Of a stretch of DNA of 64,000 bases, positions 21,063 through 29,870 are shown piece after piece. Position 1 is the stretch's first letter, and each line of letters begins with the position of its first letter. The stretch is from Plasticicumulans lactativorans. GTDB taxonomy: Bacteria; Pseudomonadota; Gammaproteobacteria; Competibacterales; Competibacteraceae. Position numbers and translations under genes: made by a program. The notes under the pieces are model-generated. The model saw only the letters and a program-made list of their open reading frames with translations. It searched no databases and was not told the origin of the DNA. The stretch covers positions 62,001-126,000 of the forward strand of contig NZ_SLWY01000012.1 in the NCBI RefSeq assembly GCF_004341245.1, given 5' to 3'.

Positions 21063-21592
21063 ACGACCTCGCGACGCCCAATGCCTATGGCGTGCTGACC
21101 GAACCGGCCACGCTGACGATCCAGCGCCTGCTGCCCGGCCCCATCGAGCGCATCTGGGCCTATCTCACCGATGGTGAACTGCGTCGCCAATGGCTGGCGG
21201 CGGGGAGGATGGAGATGAAGGTCGGCGCGCCCGTCGAATTCATCTGGCGCAACGACGAGCTGACCGACCCGCCGGGTGAGCGGCCGGCCGGCTTCTCTGT
21301 CGAGCACCGGATGCAGAGCCGGATCACCGAGTGCGATCCGCCACGCAGGCTCTCCTTCACCTGGGAAGGCAGCGGCGACGTCACCTTCGAGCTGGAACGG
21401 CAGGACGACGAGGTGCTGCTCACCGTCACCCATCGCCGCCTGCCCGATCGCGCGACCCAGCTCGGCGTTGCGGCCGGCTGGCACGTGCATCTCGACCTCC
21501 TGGTCGCACGCGCCACCGGCGAGGAACCCGAACCCTTCTGGGACGGCTGGAACCACCTCAGGCAGGTGTACGAGCGGCGGCTGCCGGAATAA
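21059..21592 (+). CDS. SRPBCC (AHSA1-like) domain protein
   Basis: A 177-residue START/Bet v1-fold protein: IQRLLPGPIERIWAYLTDGELRRQWLAAG at the N-terminus, then the central FSVEHRMQSRITECDPPRRLSFTWEG and a C-terminal helix HVHLDLLVARATG.EPEPFWDGW. This arrangement is standard for AHSA1-like proteins, which bind small hydrophobic ligands. It is translationally coupled to the ArsR repressor, and in such pairs the SRPBCC protein is usually the only regulated gene. Ligand unknown. Confidence 0.88.
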   Translation: MNDLATPNAYGVLTEPATLTIQRLLPGPIERIWAYLTDGELRRQWLAAGRMEMKVGAPVEFIWRNDELTDPPGERPAGFSVEHRMQSRITECDPPRRLSFTWEGSGDVTFELERQDDEVLLTVTHRRLPDRATQLGVAAGWHVHLDLLVARATGEEPEPFWDGWNHLRQVYERRLPE

Positions 21593-21604
21593 CGCGCCAG
21601 TAAA

Positions 21605-21632
21605 GGCCCCGCCCGGACCGACGGGCGGGGCC
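21605..21632 (+). terminator. Perfect-stem terminator after the SRPBCC gene
   Basis: GGCCCCGCCC and GGGCGGGGCC form a perfect 10-bp stem with an 8-nt loop, starting 13 nt after the SRPBCC stop. No T-run follows, so termination may be partial. Confidence 0.55.
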
Positions 21633-21749
21633 TGCGTCGACCTCCCGGCACGCGGAGGATGAAAGCCATGCGAGCCTTACGGGCCCCGCCGAAACCAGGC
21701 TATCGGCTTTCCCGACAGGGAACGGGGAGCGTGGCGTACTCTTGAAGCC

Positions 21750-22796
21750 GTGATGAAGCCCGACCGGTCCGCCCGCCTCCGCCCGCTCGTCGCCTGCATC
21801 GCGCTGATGCTCGGTGCCTGCCATGCGACGGAGCGGCTCCCCTTCGCGTGCGCCGGGAACGCGATCGACGACACGCAGCAGGTCTCCGCCGGGGATGCCA
21901 GCCTTTACCTGCTGGTCCGCGGCCGGCGCTGCGACGCGCCGCTGCTGCTCTGGCTCCACGGCGGCCCCGGCGGTGCGCAGACGCCGCTGTTCCGGCTCTA
22001 TGACGCGGCGCTCGAGGACGGGTTTCTCGTCGCCTACTGGGACCAGCGCGGCGCGGGGCTGTCGTACGACCCCGAGGCCGATCCGACGCAACTGAGCATC
22101 GAGCGCCATCTCGGCGACCTCGACCGCATCGTCGACCGGCTGCGCGCCCGCTACGGCAAGCGCCGGCTCGCGCTCGTCGGCCATTCCTGGGGCTCCGCGC
22201 TCGGCCTGCTCTACGCGCAGCGGCATCCCGGCAAGGTTGCCGTCGTCGTCGGAGTGAATCCGCTCGTCTCCGGTCTGCGCGCGCAGCAGGGCCAGTACGC
22301 CTTCGCGCGCGCCAGGGCCGCCGAACGCGGCGACCACGAGGCGCTCGAACGCCTGCGCGCGATCGGTGAACCGCCCCTTGCCGCAGCGGACGAATTGCGC
22401 CTCCAGGCCCTCGTCGACCGCTATGGCGGCTACTTCCATCGGCGGCCGAGTTTCACCTGGGCCGTGATCGCCGGCATCGCCAGCGGCTATATCGCGCCGT
22501 GGGACATCCCGTCCTACATCCGCGCCAATGAAGTCTCGCTCGCCGCCATGCAGGACGAACTCAACGCGCTCGATCTCGGCAGGCAGCTGACGTCGATCGC
22601 GGTCCCCGTCGTGTTCATGCTCGGCCGCTACGACAGGCAGCTCGACGCGCAACAGGCGGCCGATTACGTCGAAGGCCTTTCAGCGCCGGCGAAACGGCTG
22701 ATCTGGTTCGAGCACTCGGCACACCACATTCCCTTCGAAGAGCCCGAGCGTTTCGTAACGGCCCTCGGGGCCGTTCTGAAGGCGTTCGACGAGTGA
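21750..22796 (+). CDS. Alpha/beta-hydrolase lipoprotein (proline iminopeptidase-like)
   Basis: A 348-residue alpha/beta hydrolase with a lipoprotein signal peptide: hydrophobic CIALMLGAC ends in an LGAC lipobox, so the mature protein should be lipid-anchored outside the inner membrane. The HGGPGG oxyanion motif and the nucleophile elbow GHSWGS are intact; Asp in GRYDRQLD and His in HSAHHIPFEEPERF complete the triad. The WLHGGPGG and YWDQRGAGLS blocks are characteristic of the proline-iminopeptidase/S33 group, but esterase activity is equally possible. It is convergent with the gene at 22898-23554. Confidence 0.88.
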   Translation: MMKPDRSARLRPLVACIALMLGACHATERLPFACAGNAIDDTQQVSAGDASLYLLVRGRRCDAPLLLWLHGGPGGAQTPLFRLYDAALEDGFLVAYWDQRGAGLSYDPEADPTQLSIERHLGDLDRIVDRLRARYGKRRLALVGHSWGSALGLLYAQRHPGKVAVVVGVNPLVSGLRAQQGQYAFARARAAERGDHEALERLRAIGEPPLAAADELRLQALVDRYGGYFHRRPSFTWAVIAGIASGYIAPWDIPSYIRANEVSLAAMQDELNALDLGRQLTSIAVPVVFMLGRYDRQLDAQQAADYVEGLSAPAKRLIWFEHSAHHIPFEEPERFVTALGAVLKAFDE

Positions 22797-22897
22797 TGCC
22801 GGGACGGCGAGAATCCGGGCGAGGACAACGCTGCCGCCGAGGCGGCCGGCCGGCCCGGCCGAGCCGCCGGATGACACGAGCGGCGGCATTCGCCGGG

Positions 22898-23554
22898 TCA
22901 GTCACCCGTTTCGCGGAACTGCGCCAGCAGGTAGCGCGAATTCAATTTGTCCACCGCTGCATTGCCCGGCACGATCTTGAAGCGGTCATTGCCGTAGAGC
23001 GGCAGCCCCACCCCGGCCAGCACGCCGCCCTCGCGGCCGATGCTCTCGTACGGCTTGCCGACGACGCCGCCGATGAATTTCGTATCGATCCAGTCCCGCT
23101 TGATGGTGCTGGCGACGCCCTTGTAGCCCTTGACCCAGCCCACGCGCAGCTTCTGCGCCGAATGCCTGACGAAATCCTCGAGGAAATGGCCGGCGCCGAC
23201 GTAGCAGCACTTGAACGAAATCAGGCCGACCTCGGTAATCCCCCAGCGCACCAGCCAGTCCACCAGTTCATGCGCATCGAAGCCCTGGCCGCCCGGCGTT
23301 TCCAGGGCACTGCTCTCCACGCCGACGTGCGTCGTCGAGCCGTGGGCGATGATCATCAGCTTGTCGGCCAGCGTCGGCCGCGGAATGCCCGACTGGTTGA
23401 AGCAGCCGCGGTAGAGCTCCTGCCACCCGTCCGCAGCCGGGTCCGACCATTTCCGCGCATCGGGCACCTGTTCCCACTCCCGGTACACCTCCGCGGACTC
23501 GTTGATCACCTTGTCCGGGCAAAGCTTGATCAGGAACAGGTTCCCCCATTTCAT
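22898..23554 (-). CDS. Unrecognised protein with a possible clan-CD cysteine-peptidase fold
   Basis: A 218-residue protein; I do not recognise the family. ATG 23554 is used because AGGG lies about 7 nt upstream. Two features suggest the caspase/MARTX-CPD-like (clan CD) arrangement: a hydrophobic strand ending in His-Gly (KLMIIAHGS, His71) and, 45 residues later, a hydrophobic strand ending in Cys (VGLISFKCC, Cys116/117), followed by a glycine-containing helix. In clan CD peptidases the dyad is a His in an HG motif and a Cys at the end of the next core strand. This is structural inference only; there is no signal peptide. It lies next to the low-GC accessory stretch. Confidence 0.6.
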   Translation of the reverse strand: MKWGNLFLIKLCPDKVINESAEVYREWEQVPDARKWSDPAADGWQELYRGCFNQSGIPRPTLADKLMIIAHGSTTHVGVESSALETPGGQGFDAHELVDWLVRWGITEVGLISFKCCYVGAGHFLEDFVRHSAQKLRVGWVKGYKGVASTIKRDWIDTKFIGGVVGKPYESIGREGGVLAGVGLPLYGNDRFKIVPGNAAVDKLNSRYLLAQFRETGD

Positions 23555-23791
23555 GACTGACCCTCGTTCGCATGGCGCGATGCAGCGTTGTTGCAGGGAG
23601 CCGCAAGCGTAGCGCAGGGCGGCGCTGGGCACATCTTCATAGCGTGCCGGCTTACGATTTACCGGCGTGGTGCGGTAAAGAGCCAACCCCCCATCGGCCA
23701 AGTGGAACGGGGCATTGCGAAGCTCCGGAAGGGGTGCCAATTATGCCGGAGGCATTGGGTCCAACGAGGTGGGCAGGGGCTTTTTATAGCC

Positions 23792-23995
23792 TCAATGTGC
23801 GAATTCAACGGACAGCAAAAAGCGCAGCTTTTTGACGGTCCGCTGGAACAGCGATTGACGCCGATAACTCTTCCGGCTCTCCAGCAGCCGCTTGTAACGA
23901 TTGGCGCATCGCGGGCAGATTCCATGTCGGCACGGGTCATTCAGAACCCACCACAGATGCCGGACATACGACTGCAGGTGATGCGCCCCGGAAAG
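23792..23995 (-). pseudogene. Possible decayed gene fragment with a Cys-rich motif
   Basis: An open stretch of 67 codons without ATG, GTG or TTG near its 5' end reads like protein: SYVRHLWWVLNDPCRHGICP, then RCANRYKRLLESRKSYRRQ and a basic tail ending VEFAH. The Cys-x4-Cys-x2-Cys spacing resembles half of a zinc ribbon. An in-frame stop lies just before it, so it is either a truncated gene or chance. The rest of 23555-24043 holds no convincing gene. Confidence 0.25.
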
Positions 23996-24043
23996 TCAAA
24001 AACACGATCTGTCTTGATTTACGGAGGAGTCCATATACGAATT

Positions 24044-24648
24044 GTTAGCCGTCAACTCAACGCGCATAGTGAGCCACATAGTCTTGCTCCTTCTCGTTCC
24101 AATGGAAACTCATTTCAGTGACTGCCGAGGAGTCATTGGCAAAAGTGCTAAAGAGGCTTACAAGGTCGTCAATCAAGAACTCATATGCCCACTTGTGGCG
24201 CATGAAATCGGAGAAGACAAGCATACCTTTGAAGGCCGTACCTTCAGACCATGTTTGCATCCAGTAATAGTGGATGAGCTGGTTGCAAACATCGAGGACG
24301 CCAAGTTCTGAAGGCTCAGGATTTGCAAGATCGAATCGATCTTCTGGGAATCCTGGGCCAACATACGTGAAAGGTTTAAGCCCGATTTTCTTGTATCGGA
24401 TTACCGGCATTCGTGCGTTCCGAACACGATCGTTCACTTTCGGTCGCTCAAGTAAGGAGCGCACCTGGAACGCCACTAGCATCAGGCGACGCTCGTAGAG
24501 CACAAGCTGCTTTTCCGACCATCTGCGGTATTTGCGATGCCTCTTGAGCCACGCCAACTCTGCGCGCAGCTCCTGACGCCAATACGTTGATTCGATCATC
24601 CGCTCAGCTCTTGGGTGACGCGCGGCAAAACTTCATCTGACGGCTAAC
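24044..24648. repeat. 11-bp perfect inverted repeats enclosing the low-GC gene
   Basis: GTTAGCCGTCA at 24044-24054 is exactly repeated in inverse orientation as TGACGGCTAAC at 24638-24648, directly flanking the 180-codon gene. Read in the gene's direction, the 3' copy continues GGCTAACAATTCGT straight after the stop codon, which resembles the start of integron attC sites (R''/L'' boxes, usually GTCTAACAATTCGT), and the 5' copy GTTAGCC resembles a preceding recombination point (GTTRRRY, one mismatch). A complete attC partner was not found. Confidence 0.55.
24057..24599 (-). CDS. Low-GC orphan protein in a cassette-like setting
   Basis: A 180-residue cytoplasmic protein that I do not recognise. 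It is rich in aromatic and charged residues (WRQELRAELAWLKRHRKYRR at 7-26; HYYWMQTWSEGTAFKGMLVF further on) and predicted mostly helical, without membrane spans or signal peptide. Its base composition is visibly lower in GC than every neighbour, and codon choice uses A/T third positions freely, so it is a likely recent acquisition. The gene fills almost the entire interval between two 11-bp inverted repeats, as a gene cassette would, with its stop codon only a few bases from the 3' repeat. Confidence 0.75.
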   Translation of the reverse strand: MIESTYWRQELRAELAWLKRHRKYRRWSEKQLVLYERRLMLVAFQVRSLLERPKVNDRVRNARMPVIRYKKIGLKPFTYVGPGFPEDRFDLANPEPSELGVLDVCNQLIHYYWMQTWSEGTAFKGMLVFSDFMRHKWAYEFLIDDLVSLFSTFANDSSAVTEMSFHWNEKEQDYVAHYAR

Positions 24649-25067
24649 TATAAGTAGGCGACCTGTCGGCCGCCTAAACACGTCCGCGGTCGCGGGAGAT
24701 TCACCGAAAAGTAGCGACTGATCAGTCGCTTGGCAAGGCTGAGTCCGGGAATTTTTCGTGCGTTAGGCAGACGGATCGCCGCGCTATTTTTTATTGTGAC
24801 GATCCATCTGCTCCCATACCCACGTCCTGCAACGCGGTGCAGGGGGGGCGCAACCCGATCGACGCATTGCTGTGACGTCCAGGGGACGAAGCACGCCATC
24901 GGCATGTGCCGGCGAGCGGTCAGCGGAACAGGACCGCGCCGGCGCACCACGTCCCTACCGTCACCGGTGACGGCGCATCCGTATTGGAGACCGATGCAAG
25001 ACCCCATACCTGCCATGCCCACCCCTCCCCTTCCCCCTCCGCGCCCGCCGGAGTAGCATCCGCGGCG
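24649..25067. other. Intergenic stretch between the accessory gene and the ahcY leader
   Basis: About 420 bp without a supported gene. The left part holds the 97-bp hairpin with its inner palindrome; the middle has an AT-rich tract (TATTTTTTATTG near 24785-24796); the right part returns to normal GC and could carry the ahcY promoter, though no clear -35/-10 pair was found. Short open frames here are not convincing. Confidence 0.4.
24672..24768. repeat. Long imperfect hairpin with an 18-bp inner palindrome
   Basis: GCCTAAACACG (24672-24682) pairs with CGTGCGTTAGGC (24757-24768), enclosing a perfect palindrome AGCGACTGATCAGTCGCT at 24713-24730. The right end GTTAGGC matches the integron core-site consensus GTTRRRY, and 97 bp is a normal attC length. 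It could be an attC-like site or an intergenic repeat unit; its left core (GCCTAAA) deviates by one base from RYYYAAC. Confidence 0.45.
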
Positions 25068-25133
25068 TACCGAGGAGCGCTGCAACGGGCACCCGCCCGC
25101 CAGGCTCGGAATCGTTTCGAACGGCGCTCACCT
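25068..25133 (+). ncRNA. S-adenosylhomocysteine (SAH) riboswitch
   Basis: The conserved SAH-riboswitch core is readable: CCGAGGAGCGCTGCAAC (25070-25086), CAGGCTCGG (25101-25109) and AACGGCGCTCACC (25120-25132). GAGCGC (25075-25080) pairs with GCGCTC (25124-25129), and CCGAG pairs with CTCGG to close the pseudoknotted fold. The class normally turns on SAH hydrolase when SAH builds up, and ahcY begins 74 nt downstream. A second stem, CATCCCCGTGCC with GGCACGGGATG (25135-25158), follows immediately and is the likely expression platform. Confidence 0.9.
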
Positions 25134-25206
25134 CCATCCCCGTGCCGGGCACGGGATGCGGCGGGTGAGCGGCATCCCTCCCGGCCACACGCTTTAGGAG
25201 CGATCC

Positions 25207-26622
<1,416 letters not shown>

Positions 26623-26640
26623 GGACGCCCGACCGCCCGG

Positions 26641-26678
26641 CGGCGGTGACTCCGGCGCGCGTGCCGGGGTCACCGCCG
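26641..26678 (+). terminator. Strong hairpin between ahcY and metF
   Basis: CGGCGGTGAC pairs with GTCACCGCCG and the stem continues inward as CCGGC/GCCGG around a 6-nt loop, about 16 paired positions in total, beginning 18 nt after the ahcY stop. No T-run follows; it may terminate partially or stabilise the ahcY message, leaving metF at a lower level or under its own promoter. Confidence 0.55.
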
Positions 26679-26824
26679 GGCCGGCGTACGCGTTCGTGCG
26701 CGTGCTCTCCGCATCGATCGGAGCCGATGCCCGCCGTCGTACCGCCGACCGTCGCCGCCAGCTCCCGACCCGACACAGCGTCGCCATGCAGGGCCGACGT
26801 ATCCAAACCCACGGAACACGACCG

Positions 26825-27661
26825 ATGAACTTCGAACTGAGCTGTGAGTTCTTCCCGCCCAACACTGACGAGGGCGCGGAGAAGCTGTGCGAGGTGCGCC
26901 AGGCGCTGCGGGCGCTGCGCCCGGCGTTCTTCTCGGTGACCTACGGCGCCGGCGGCTCGACGCGCAACCGCACCTTCGAGGCGGTGATCAAGATGCAGGA
27001 GGAAGGTGGCTGCGACGCCGCGCCACACCTGACCTGCGTGGCCTCGACCCGCGACGGCGTGCGCGCGATCCTCGAGCTCTACCGCGGGCACGGCATCCAC
27101 CGCATCGTCGCGCTGCGCGGCGACATGCCCTCGGGGATGCTCGACCCCGGCGAGTTCAGCCACGCCAACGAACTGGTCGCGTTCATCCGCGCCGAGACCG
27201 GTTCGCACTTCCACATCGAGGTGGCGGCCTACCCGGAATACCATCCGCAGGCGACCAACCCGGCGAAGGACCTCGAGCATTTCAGGCGCAAGGTCGAGGC
27301 CGGCGCCGACGGCGCGATCACGCAGTACTTCTACAACGCCGACGCCTACTTCCGCTTCCTCGACGACTGCGCGCGCATCGGCATCGGCGTGCCGGTGGTG
27401 CCGGGCATCATGCCGATCACCAACTTCGTGCAGCTCGCGCGCTTCTCGGATGCCTGCGGCGCCGAGATCCCGCGCTGGGTGCGGCGGCGGCTGGAGAGCT
27501 TCGGCGACGACCGCGACGCAATCCGCGCCTTCGGGCTCGACGTGGTCACCGCGCTGTGCGAGCGGCTGCTTGCCGGCGGGGCGCCGGGACTACACTTCTA
27601 CACGATGAACCAGAGCGCCGCGGTGCTCGCGATCTGCGACCGCCTGGGCCTGGTCCACTGA
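26825..27661 (+). CDS. metF: 5,10-methylenetetrahydrofolate reductase
   Basis: A 278-residue FAD-dependent TIM-barrel enzyme that reduces methylene-THF to methyl-THF for methionine synthesis. Diagnostic blocks: LSCEFFPPNTDEG (FAD/NADH site), FFSVTYGAGGSTRNRT, HLTCVASTRDGV, IHRIVALRGDMP, AAYPEYHPQA, GADGAITQYFYNADAYFRFLDDC and PGIMPITNFVQLARFS. ATG 26825 gives the normal length; the frame is open further upstream but that part is non-coding in character. Placing metF after ahcY couples removal of SAH to remethylation of homocysteine. Confidence 0.96.
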   Translation: MNFELSCEFFPPNTDEGAEKLCEVRQALRALRPAFFSVTYGAGGSTRNRTFEAVIKMQEEGGCDAAPHLTCVASTRDGVRAILELYRGHGIHRIVALRGDMPSGMLDPGEFSHANELVAFIRAETGSHFHIEVAAYPEYHPQATNPAKDLEHFRRKVEAGADGAITQYFYNADAYFRFLDDCARIGIGVPVVPGIMPITNFVQLARFSDACGAEIPRWVRRRLESFGDDRDAIRAFGLDVVTALCERLLAGGAPGLHFYTMNQSAAVLAICDRLGLVH

Positions 27662-27756
27662 TCCGGCGGGGCGCCGGCCACGGCCGGCGCACGGGCCGCG
27701 GCGCCGCCCCGCCCGCGCGCCGCCGTCGCCGCGGCGGCTCCACCCAGGCCGAGACC

Positions 27757-28323
27757 ATGCGCAGCCCGATCGTCCTGCTCGCCACCGCCCTCCTCGCCCT
27801 GCTGCTCGCCGCCTGCGCAAGCAACCCGGTGATCCGGGCCGACTACGATCGCGCCGCCGACTTCTCACGCTACCGCAGCTACGGCTTCCTGGCACCGCTC
27901 GGCACCGACAAGCCGGGCTACCGCAGCCTGCTGACCGAACGCCTGAGCCGCGCGACGCGCGCGCAACTCGACGCCCGCGGCTATGTCTACGCTGCCAGCG
28001 CCCCCGACCTGCTGGTGAACTTCATCGCCCGGCTCGACGAACGCATCGAGGTGATGCCGGCAGCGCCGTACTACGGCTACGGCAGCTATTACCGCATGTG
28101 GCCGGGCTACGGCTGGGGCAGCGACGTCTACCAGTACACCGAGGGCACGCTCAACGTCGACCTGATCGATGCGCGCACCCGGCAGGTGGTGTGGGAAGGT
28201 GTCAGCGTCGGCGAGGTGCGCTCGGTGCCCGAGTCGACCAGCCAGGAGGCGATCGACCACGTGGTCGGCGAGATGTTCGCGCGCTACCCGTTCCGCGCCG
28301 GTTCGGCGGCGGTGGCGCAGTAG
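27757..28323 (+). CDS. DUF4136-type lipoprotein
   Basis: A 188-residue outer-envelope lipoprotein. The signal peptide IVLLATALLALLLAAC ends in an LAAC lipobox (Cys18). The body fits the DUF4136 family: VIRADYDRAADFSRYRSYGFL near the N-terminus, PDLLVNFIARLDERI, and a C-terminal GTLNVDLIDARTRQVVWEGVS block. A Tyr/Gly-rich segment (YYGYGSYYRMWPGYGWG) sits in the middle. No function is established for the family. It starts about 95 bp after metF and is followed by another lipoprotein in the same direction. Confidence 0.87.
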   Translation: MRSPIVLLATALLALLLAACASNPVIRADYDRAADFSRYRSYGFLAPLGTDKPGYRSLLTERLSRATRAQLDARGYVYAASAPDLLVNFIARLDERIEVMPAAPYYGYGSYYRMWPGYGWGSDVYQYTEGTLNVDLIDARTRQVVWEGVSVGEVRSVPESTSQEAIDHVVGEMFARYPFRAGSAAVAQ

Positions 28324-28428
28324 CCGGGCTGCCGGCGCCCGGCGTGGCCGTTCGAACGGCGCGGCGCCGAGGCCGCGCGTCGCGGCGGTGCCGGCCGGCA
28401 ACCGCCCACCCCATCCGGGAGGAATTCC

Positions 28429-29109
28429 ATGCGTGCCCGTAGCCTGCCCGCCCTCGCGCTGCTCGCGCTGCTCGCCGCCTGCGCCACGCCGCAGACGGCG
28501 CCGATGCAGCCCACGGCCTACATCCCGCCGCCCGGCTGCGGCGGTTTTTCGAGCACCCCGGAGTTCGCGCCGCTGCGCGGCAAGGTCGCGCTCGACAACC
28601 TCGCCGAGCAGACCCCGGCGATGCAGAAGCTCGGCAGCCGCCCGGGCAAGCGCGAGCGTGCATTGCTGCAGAACTGGTCGGCGCAGCGCCTGGACTGCTT
28701 GGCCGCCGAGCAGCAGGCGGCGAAGAACTGGTCGACCGAGGCGATGAGCGAGCTCGACACGCGCTACCTGGCCGCCAACCGCGGGCTCGACGGCGAACTG
28801 ATCGCGGCGCGCATCAGCTACGGCGAGTACGCGCGGCGCCGGCAGAGCACCGCCGACGCCTACAACGACGCCTGGCAGGGGCGCTGGAGCGAGCAGCAGG
28901 CGCGCATCCAGGCCGAGCGCCGCGCGCAGGCGGAGCGCTACTGGCAGGATCGCTACTACTACGACGACTACTACGGCGGTTACTGGCCGTACTACCGCCC
29001 GGGCTACTGGCCGTACTACTACGGCCGGCCGTGGGGAAGCGCGGGCTACTACCACTACCCCGGCCACTCGGGTACCGCGGTGTCGATCGGCGTCGGCTAC
29101 GGCTTCTGA
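28429..29109 (+). CDS. Lipoprotein with Tyr-rich C-terminus, function unknown
   Basis: A 226-residue lipoprotein: LPALALLALLAAC is a signal peptide with an LAAC lipobox (Cys18). The mature part has a helical, Gln/Arg/Glu-rich stretch (about 110-170) and then a striking Tyr/Trp/Pro/Gly-rich tail (DRYYYDDYYGGYWPYYRP and WPYYYGRPWG) ending SIGVGYGF. The tail recalls low-complexity, surface-exposed segments in envelope proteins. GGGAGGAATT lies just before the ATG, a strong ribosome binding site. No catalytic motif seen. Confidence 0.8.
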   Translation: MRARSLPALALLALLAACATPQTAPMQPTAYIPPPGCGGFSSTPEFAPLRGKVALDNLAEQTPAMQKLGSRPGKRERALLQNWSAQRLDCLAAEQQAAKNWSTEAMSELDTRYLAANRGLDGELIAARISYGEYARRRQSTADAYNDAWQGRWSEQQARIQAERRAQAERYWQDRYYYDDYYGGYWPYYRPGYWPYYYGRPWGSAGYYHYPGHSGTAVSIGVGYGF

Positions 29110-29115
29110 GGCGCG

Positions 29116-29148
29116 CGGCGCGGGTGGCATGCACACCGCCCCGCGCCG
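29116..29148. terminator. Hairpin between convergent lipoprotein genes
   Basis: CGGCGCGGG (29116-29124) pairs with CCCGCGCCG (29140-29148). It lies between the stops of two convergent lipoprotein genes and could end transcription from both sides; there is no T-run. Confidence 0.45.
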
Positions 29149-29159
29149 GCTGCCCGCGC

Positions 29160-29741
29160 TTACTTCTTCGCGGTGCGCTCGACTTCGATCGCGAGCGACT
29201 CGGTGTAGGTCACGTTGACCATGTCGCCGACCTTGACGTTGTCGAGAGTGGACGGGTCACGCACCTTGACGTCGACGAGGTTGCCGCGCGGGCCCTTCAG
29301 CGTTGCCAGCGCACGGCTGCGGTCGAGCGCGGTGACCTGCGCGGTCACGTCGACGTAGTTGGTGACGACGCCGGCCGGCATCTCGCCGAGCGGGGCGCGG
29401 GCGGTGTCGCTGGTGACCTTCTCGCTCGGCTTGGCGCCGGGGGCGGCCTTCTCGACACGCACCGCGAGCGACTCGTAGTACGAGGTGCGCACGGTGTCAC
29501 CCTTGCGCACCTGCGCCAGGTTGCGCACTTCGGGGCCAGCCTTGAAGGTCGTGCTGTGGCCGTCCTCGAACTTCAGCGTGACCATGCGCTTCTTCTGGTC
29601 GATCGCGGTCACCGTGGCCTCGGTCTGCACGGCGTTGACCTTGGTCATCTCGGGCTTCGGCGGCGGCTCGGTGCTGGCGCAGCCGGCGAGGGCGAGCAGC
29701 AGCACGGCCGAGGCGCAGAGCGTGGCGTTACGCTTGAGCAT
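29160..29741 (-). CDS. Lipoprotein with two repeated beta-domain halves
   Basis: A 193-residue lipoprotein with signal peptide LCASAVLLLALAGC and lipobox LAGC (Cys21). The mature part contains two related halves of about 70 residues: VQTEATVTAIDQKKRMVTLK with DTVRTSYYESLAVRVEKA, and VTAQVTALDRSRALATLK with DMVNVTYTESLAIEVERT. This internal duplication suggests two small beta-barrel or OB-like domains in the periplasm. No enzymatic motif. GGAATTC lies just before the start. It is divergent from bioA, about 130 bp away. Confidence 0.85.
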   Translation of the reverse strand: MLKRNATLCASAVLLLALAGCASTEPPPKPEMTKVNAVQTEATVTAIDQKKRMVTLKFEDGHSTTFKAGPEVRNLAQVRKGDTVRTSYYESLAVRVEKAAPGAKPSEKVTSDTARAPLGEMPAGVVTNYVDVTAQVTALDRSRALATLKGPRGNLVDVKVRDPSTLDNVKVGDMVNVTYTESLAIEVERTAKK

Positions 29742-29870
29742 GATGAATTCCTTGCTTTCGGATAGTTGTCTGGAAAGGTGCAGCCCGCGGGGGCCGCGCG
29801 CACGATACGCGTCCGCGCCCGCCGCCGCCATTGAGCCAGCGCAGCTTCGCCCCTCACGCCGGAGACCCGC

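Noticed and set aside
23588-24121. 177-codon plus-strand frame in the accessory stretch
   Set aside because: Runs through the inverted repeat and into the antisense of the orphan gene; no domain or ribosome binding site.
23900-24800. Complete integron attC site
   Set aside because: Only partial matches (cores, one arm) could be found by eye; no site with all four boxes in proper spacing, and no integrase gene.
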